Part shown: positions 58,491-64,000 of the stretch, one piece after another
Position numbering within the stretch: position 1 is the first letter of the stretch
How the letters are laid out: every line of letters begins with the position of its first letter
DNA from: Maribacter algarum (ex Lu et al. 2025) (nom. illeg.)
GTDB lineage: Bacteria; Bacteroidota; Bacteroidia; Flavobacteriales; Flavobacteriaceae
Direction of reading: 5' to 3'
DNA length: 64,000 nt
Assembly: GCA_947495915.1 (NCBI GenBank)
Contig: CANMAW010000005.1
Span: 1-64,000, forward strand
Translations under genes and position numbers: made by a program
Notes under the pieces: model-generated
Seen by the model: only the letters and a program-made list of their open reading frames with translations
Databases searched by the model: none
What the model was told of the DNA's origin: nothing

Positions 58491-59603
58491 TTGTTTATAT
58501 ATAGCTTAGAAGCTTTATTCCTATTATTGAAAACTATGAGATTTACATTTCTATTATTAATTACATTGTTTTTTCTAAGCTGCTCTGGGGAAGCACAGAC
58601 ATATCCTGATAGCAACTGGGTTGTTAATGAAAATCCTGCGAAATCAGGTTGGAGAGATGAAGATCGTTCCGCCTTTACCCAATACATAATTGATAGTACC
58701 AATATCACCGGGCTGACTATAATTCATAAAGGAGAAATTGTACTTCAATATGGTGACATAGAAGAGACCAGCTATATAGCATCTTGTAGAAAAAGTGTAC
58801 TGGCTATGCTTTATGGTAAATATGTAGACAATCGCCAGATAGATTTAAACAAAACCCTCGGCGAATTACAAATTGAAGATCATTCACCTTTACTTGAAAT
58901 TGAAAAATCAGCGACCATAAAAGATGTTATTTCTGCGCGTTCAGGTGTTTTTTTATATGGATCTAACGGAGGTGATTTTAGAAGAATGGCACCAGAAAGA
59001 GGAAGTGTAAAGCCTGGTAGTTATTGGCTTTATAGCAATTGGGATTTTAATTTAGCAGGCCATATTTTTGAACAAGAAACAAACCAAAATATCTTTGATG
59101 AAATTGAAGTTCAATTGGCGAAACCACTACAAATGCAAGATTGGGATAGATCTTTACAACGAAAAGACGGAGATTTAACCGTATCAAAGTTTCCTGCCTA
59201 TCATATGTGGTTTTCCACGAGAGATATGGCCCGTTTAGGGCTATTGATGCTACGAAATGGAAAATGGAAAGAGCAGCAAATACTACCAAAAGATTGGGTA
59301 CAAGAAATGATCAACCAAAGAACATCGTACAAAGAAGCACAAAAAAATGTCCCCGTATTAAAGAAAGACGGTCTTGACCTCGGGTATGGTTATATGTGGT
59401 GGTTGGTAGAAAATACAGAAGATTATAGAATAAAAAATGCGTACTCCGCTCAAGGTGCTTTAGGGCAAAACATTACGGTATACCCCGAAATAGATGTGGT
59501 TTTAGCATTTAAAACAAAAAGTGACTATCGTAGAGGAAACAGCATTCAAAAGCAAATGAAGGTGATTAGAAAAGTAGCTGCAACCTACCGCCCTTACAAT
59601 TAG
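58491..59603 (+). CDS. Serine hydrolase, beta-lactamase family; ATG at 58536 likely the true start
   Basis: ORF; YIASCRKSVLAMLYG (SxxK), YSNWDFNLAGHIFEQ. Confidence 0.92.
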   Translation: MFIYSLEALFLLLKTMRFTFLLLITLFFLSCSGEAQTYPDSNWVVNENPAKSGWRDEDRSAFTQYIIDSTNITGLTIIHKGEIVLQYGDIEETSYIASCRKSVLAMLYGKYVDNRQIDLNKTLGELQIEDHSPLLEIEKSATIKDVISARSGVFLYGSNGGDFRRMAPERGSVKPGSYWLYSNWDFNLAGHIFEQETNQNIFDEIEVQLAKPLQMQDWDRSLQRKDGDLTVSKFPAYHMWFSTRDMARLGLLMLRNGKWKEQQILPKDWVQEMINQRTSYKEAQKNVPVLKKDGLDLGYGYMWWLVENTEDYRIKNAYSAQGALGQNITVYPEIDVVLAFKTKSDYRRGNSIQKQMKVIRKVAATYRPYN

Positions 59604-59692
59604 AACAAGCATTGTTGAAAATGGAAGATACTATATGCTAACTAATATATAGCATCAACAAAAGCTGTTACAACACCACTTCGACTTTAGCT

Positions 59693-60421
59693 TTAAATAG
59701 TTCTTAAACAGCGTAGCAACATCTCTTTATGAGATTTACTTAAAGGAATTACCTTTCTATTAATTTCTAAATGATCATCTGCGACAACATCTAAGTTGTT
59801 GATGTTTACGATAAAACTACGATGTACTCGTAAGAATTGATTGTCTGGTAATTTACTTTCCATAGACTTTAAAGTACTCGCTAATAAATGCTTGCCTGAT
59901 CTTGAAACTATAGTGCAGTAATTTCTATCAGCCTCTACGTACAGAATATCATTGAGCATTAGTTTTTCCATCTTTCCGTGATGTCTAACAAAAATTCGAT
60001 CTTGTAAAACTTCCAAAGTATTATTGGCAGCAATCTCTTGCTTTTCATTAAGCGCTGCAAAGACTAATGAAATGGTACGTTGTAGATTTAATTTACTAAA
60101 TGGTTTGGTGATAAAGGCTTTCGGAAATGTTGCTTTCGCACGTGTAAATGTTGCATCATCAGAGTTAGCCGTGAGATAAATGATAGGAATTTTATGGGTA
60201 TGATTAATACGATGGGCAGTTTCAATTCCGTTGATGGTTCCTTTTAGATTAATATCTAATAATAACAGATCAGGACAATTACTTTGTACATGTGCAATAG
60301 CGTCTTCTCCCCTAGCAACTAGTCCATCTACCTCGTAGCCTAAATTTGTTAATTGTAATGAAATATTGGCCCCAATAATCATATCATCTTCAACAATCAA
60401 TATGCGTTTAGGTGGAGTCAT
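59693..60421 (-). CDS. LytTR-family response regulator
   Basis: ORF; receiver domain ILIVEDDMIIGANISLQLTNLGYEVDG...LLLLDINLKG and C-terminal LytTR. Confidence 0.95.
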   Translation of the reverse strand: MTPPKRILIVEDDMIIGANISLQLTNLGYEVDGLVARGEDAIAHVQSNCPDLLLLDINLKGTINGIETAHRINHTHKIPIIYLTANSDDATFTRAKATFPKAFITKPFSKLNLQRTISLVFAALNEKQEIAANNTLEVLQDRIFVRHHGKMEKLMLNDILYVEADRNYCTIVSRSGKHLLASTLKSMESKLPDNQFLRVHRSFIVNINNLDVVADDHLEINRKVIPLSKSHKEMLLRCLRTI

Positions 60422-62385
60422 TAGGCTGCTTTTTTAAGTTGAAATTTTATTGATACTGACGTTCCTTTATTGGTGTTTAAGACGATCTTGCCATCTAGCT
60501 GTTTGGTTAAAAGTTGAATCAACTGAGAACCAAAACCAGTGCCTTTAATGTCATTATCAGCAGACATTCCGATGCCATTATCCATTACGTTTAATTGCAA
60601 AATTGAATCCTGTTCTTCAAGTGATATTCTAATAGTTCCTTCCTTATGATTAGGAAAAGCATACTTTAGTGAATTTGTTATCAACTCATTAACAATCAAC
60701 CCTATAGGAATTGCCAAATCTACATCTAGTTCAAATTGCTGCATCGCTACATCAATATTAATCGTATCATCTGCACCATAAGCATTAACGATATATTCTG
60801 CCAGGTTGATAAAGTAATCTTTCATTTCAATGGTGGCTAAATTCTCGCCCATATACAGTTTTTGATGAATCATTCCCATACTTTGTACACGGTGTTGACT
60901 TTCTTCCATAGCAGCTAATACATTCTGATCTTCTATATGTGCTGATTGTAATGATAACAGGCTTGAGATTATCTCGAGATTATTTTTAACACGGTGATGA
61001 ATTTCCTTTAGTAAAAACTCTTTCTCTTCATTTTGTTGTTGCAGTAGCTCATTTCGTTTACGATGGTTTGAAAAAGCTTTGTAAGCTACAATCAACAAAA
61101 GCAATAAAAGGGCTGCTATTATACTAATAAAAATTTGCTGTGAATGTTGTCGTTTAATTTGCGATTCTTGAATTTCAATGGTTCCTTCTTTTTGAGCCAC
61201 TTGGTATTCCGTTCTTAATTTAGATGTTCGTTGATCGGCTTCAGCGGTAAATACAGCACTCTTAAACTTGTCATACTTTTCAAAAGATAAATAAGCCTCT
61301 TTATATTGAAACATAGCTGCATGGGCTTTACCTAATTCATTATATGCCTGACTTAAGAAAAAGGCATCACCAAATTCAGAGGTGGCAATTTTTATACATT
61401 TATCGAGACTTTCAATAGCGGCAGCATGATCGCCTTTTAAATTTTGTATGCTTCCTAGTTCAATCCAGCTTCGCATGACCATGAAATTATTATGCAATAA
61501 TTCAGCATATTTAAGTGCGTTTTCTGCAGCAGCAAAAGCAAGGTCGAATTCTTTTTGCTCTGAATGTACTTCAGCCAAAAGTATATACGCATCACTTAGA
61601 TTGTTGTAAAAACCATAACGTTTACCAATACTAATCGCATGATTTAAATAATGAAGTGCCTTATCATATTGTTTCAGCGCCAAATAGTTGTTGCCGACAA
61701 CATACAGCGTGAAATCATAATCGAGATCGTTTATTCCCCTTTCTTCAAATAGACTTAATGACTTTAGTCCGTATTCTAATCCGATTTCATATTTTGATTG
61801 TTTCCAAAAGAGGTTACTCAAATCACTATACGCCATGGCTACAGCCCATTGATCATCAATTTCTTCACCTATTGCTTTAGTCTTTAAAGCATAATCAGCA
61901 GCCTTATCAAGTTGACCTCTACGTTCATAAACATAACCTAATTGGGTATTTAATAGGGGGAGATCCTTTTTTGTTACCTTATGTAAAGCATCTTTAAGTA
62001 CTACTTCAGCACTATCAAGTTTCTCCATCCGAAGATATAATGCGCCTTGAGTTATTTGAAAACGACCTTCCCAAACCAAATCATTCTCGCGCTTGGCCAA
62101 GTCTAAACTCAGCTTATTAAAATATAAGCCCTTTAATAGATTACGTGTATGTGAATAATATGCCAAATCATTAAGCATCGAAAATTTGATGGAATCGACT
62201 TTGACCAACGGGTAATTCTTTTCTAATACCTCTAAATAGGAAGCTCCAAAATTATCAGTAATTACAAATACTTTTTTGTAGGGGGGGACACTTTCGAAAT
62301 CTACAAATTGAGCAACAGCAATACCGCAATTCAAAATAATGAAAAGGCAAAATACCACTACCCTATATATAGAATTCCAATACAT
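60421..62385 (-). CDS. TPR-containing sensor histidine kinase (HisKA_2-type)
   Basis: ORF; TPR repeats, one TM, EIHHRVKNNLEIISSLLSLQSAHI, ATPase domain NELITNSLKYAFPNHKEGTI. Confidence 0.95.
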   Translation of the reverse strand: MYWNSIYRVVVFCLFIILNCGIAVAQFVDFESVPPYKKVFVITDNFGASYLEVLEKNYPLVKVDSIKFSMLNDLAYYSHTRNLLKGLYFNKLSLDLAKRENDLVWEGRFQITQGALYLRMEKLDSAEVVLKDALHKVTKKDLPLLNTQLGYVYERRGQLDKAADYALKTKAIGEEIDDQWAVAMAYSDLSNLFWKQSKYEIGLEYGLKSLSLFEERGINDLDYDFTLYVVGNNYLALKQYDKALHYLNHAISIGKRYGFYNNLSDAYILLAEVHSEQKEFDLAFAAAENALKYAELLHNNFMVMRSWIELGSIQNLKGDHAAAIESLDKCIKIATSEFGDAFFLSQAYNELGKAHAAMFQYKEAYLSFEKYDKFKSAVFTAEADQRTSKLRTEYQVAQKEGTIEIQESQIKRQHSQQIFISIIAALLLLLLIVAYKAFSNHRKRNELLQQQNEEKEFLLKEIHHRVKNNLEIISSLLSLQSAHIEDQNVLAAMEESQHRVQSMGMIHQKLYMGENLATIEMKDYFINLAEYIVNAYGADDTINIDVAMQQFELDVDLAIPIGLIVNELITNSLKYAFPNHKEGTIRISLEEQDSILQLNVMDNGIGMSADNDIKGTGFGSQLIQLLTKQLDGKIVLNTNKGTSVSIKFQLKKAA

Positions 62386-62587
62386 ATTTTGTTTGGTTGG
62401 TATAGGGGGAAGTAATAACTAAATATACAATATTAATTTGACGAATTCTTCGGTAAATAAAACCGCACCTTCGGACAAGAAATTGATACCCTCGTCCTGA
62501 TTCGTTTATCAAAGTGCTAATAAAATCATTCTTTCGTTTTGGTTCCCATTAACTAATGCAACGCTGCTATTCAACTAGTAATGTATT

Positions 62588-63124
62588 ATGGGAAAATATA
62601 CGTCTTACCTGTTTTTTATTATACTTCTAACGAGTGTTGCATGCAACGATCATAAAAGTACTGCGGCACTCCATAGCCCCAGCATAGATTCGCAATTGAC
62701 TGCCCGATTAAAAGAATCATCACAAAATTACCTTAAAGCATGGAGTGAAATTAACCGTACCATTTTGAATGAAATCACCATTCGAAATGTAGTTCGAAAC
62801 GTGAATGGAGAAATCGCTTCAAGCAACCAAACAGAACTTCAAAACCGCATCAAGTTTTGGCATATCGCATTACCTGATTTTAAACTGTTTGCTAATGAAG
62901 TAACGGTGATTGGCAACCGAACATTTATTAGTTGGATTCTTACTGGCACCAATACCGGAATGTATGGAGAAATGACACCTACAGGTAAAAAATGTGAATC
63001 CCACGGTTTTAGCATTCTAACATTTGATGAATCTCAGCAAATTATACATATCACCGACTACCTCGATGTGTTAGGCTTGATGACTCAAATGGGCTATTCA
63101 TTACAACCGCCAAATACCGATTGA
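62588..63124 (+). CDS. SnoaL-like/ester cyclase-type lipoprotein
   Basis: ORF; lipobox SVAC; FWHIALPDFKLFANEVTVIGNRTFISWILTGTNTG. Confidence 0.8.
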   Translation: MGKYTSYLFFIILLTSVACNDHKSTAALHSPSIDSQLTARLKESSQNYLKAWSEINRTILNEITIRNVVRNVNGEIASSNQTELQNRIKFWHIALPDFKLFANEVTVIGNRTFISWILTGTNTGMYGEMTPTGKKCESHGFSILTFDESQQIIHITDYLDVLGLMTQMGYSLQPPNTD

Positions 63125-63164
63125 AATTCCAATATTTTTTTAATAAAACCAAAATGAAACAATT

Positions 63165-63932
63165 ATGAAAACAAAACAAATTAAACTATTAGGAACATTA
63201 TTATTACTACTATGTCTTGCCTTGTCAACGGCACAAGAAACTAAGAATCAAGCCTATTATGTTCATGAAGACCAAGTAAAACCTTCTATGATCAGTGAGT
63301 ACCATGCTATTTCAAAAGAATTTTCGGAAGCCTGTAAAAAACACAATCTTCAAGATTATAGCTACAATGTTGCTGCAACAAATACGGGCAAATACATGTC
63401 GATTACTCCTATTGAAAAATTCGCAGATCTCGATGTAAATGTAATGGCACCTTTAGCAGAAAAAATGGGTGAAGAGGCGTTTACAGATCTTTTCAATCGC
63501 TTTAATTCTTGCTATGACAAACATGGTGATTATATCGTGTTTTTAAACAATGAATTGACCTATATGCCACAGGGTATTGATGTAAATACACCTGGTGAAG
63601 ATTATCGTATTTGGCATCGAATGAATGTAGCCCCAGAAAACATTCAAAAACTAAAGGGTAAGCTAAAAGAATTAAAAGCGCTGTATACCAAAAAAGGAGC
63701 TAAAGAATACTATAGAATTTATCACAATGGCTTTGGCAATATGGGAGATTACTATTTAGCAGTTATATCAGCAAAAGATGCCCAAGACTTGGCAAGAAAA
63801 ACAGCTGAGTCAGATGCATTACTTGGTGAAGAAGGAGAAAAACTGTTTCAAGAAATATTTAAATATGTTTCAAGCTATACTGTTGAAAGGGGTCGAATGC
63901 TACCTGATCTAGCTTACACACCTTCTAAATAG
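63165..63932 (+). CDS. Secreted hypothetical protein
   Basis: ORF; signal peptide LALSTAQE; no family recognised. Confidence 0.6.
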   Translation: MKTKQIKLLGTLLLLLCLALSTAQETKNQAYYVHEDQVKPSMISEYHAISKEFSEACKKHNLQDYSYNVAATNTGKYMSITPIEKFADLDVNVMAPLAEKMGEEAFTDLFNRFNSCYDKHGDYIVFLNNELTYMPQGIDVNTPGEDYRIWHRMNVAPENIQKLKGKLKELKALYTKKGAKEYYRIYHNGFGNMGDYYLAVISAKDAQDLARKTAESDALLGEEGEKLFQEIFKYVSSYTVERGRMLPDLAYTPSK

Positions 63933-64000
63933 TTTCCCACAACTATAGATTCATTCTGAATGCAAGGCAATTTTAATTTTAAAACAACAACATGAAAAAA

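Noticed and set aside
60421-62385. Histidine kinase/LytTR pair as something novel
   Set aside because: TPR-HisKA_2 kinase with an adjacent LytTR regulator is a common Bacteroidota arrangement.
1-64000. tRNA, rRNA or integrase genes
   Set aside because: None recognised on either strand by reading; in particular no tyrosine recombinase-like ORF is present, so the mobilising enzyme of the array must be elsewhere if it exists.

Overview
AT-rich Bacteroidota (Flavobacteriaceae-like) chromosomal DNA, densely coding and almost all on the + strand. The window has two parts. (1) About 1.9-28.4 kb is an array of cassette-like units. Single ORFs or small regulator+effector modules are separated by a family of ~135-215 bp imperfect palindromic intergenic elements. 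The short outer core at the start of a unit (GTT...) is the inverted complement of the core at the end of the same unit (...AAC), e.g. GTTGTAATCAATAGC...GCTATTGATTACAAC (15/15) and GTTGTTGGGCAT...ATGCCCAACAAC (12/12). It is not the complement of the other half of the same element. This is the arrangement expected of integron attC sites (circular cassette with a self-complementary core). However, the elements are long, have nested stems, fall into several sequence subfamilies, show covarying inner stems, and no integrase lies in the window. I consider this the main candidate system: a CALIN-like or novel attC-like cassette array. (2) About 28.4-63.9 kb is an accessory-looking region with few or no such elements, rich in small regulators (Crp/Fnr, AraC, TetR, MarR, Lrp, ECF sigma) next to small redox/detoxification/SnoaL/VOC/DoxX genes. 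It ends with a LytTR response regulator/TPR histidine kinase pair. Decayed genes include an IS481-like element lacking its catalytic domain, an NmrA fragment starting at a cassette core, an SDR with an in-frame stop, a small ORF with an in-frame stop, and an amidohydrolase remnant. All product names come from reading the supplied translations; no database search was run.
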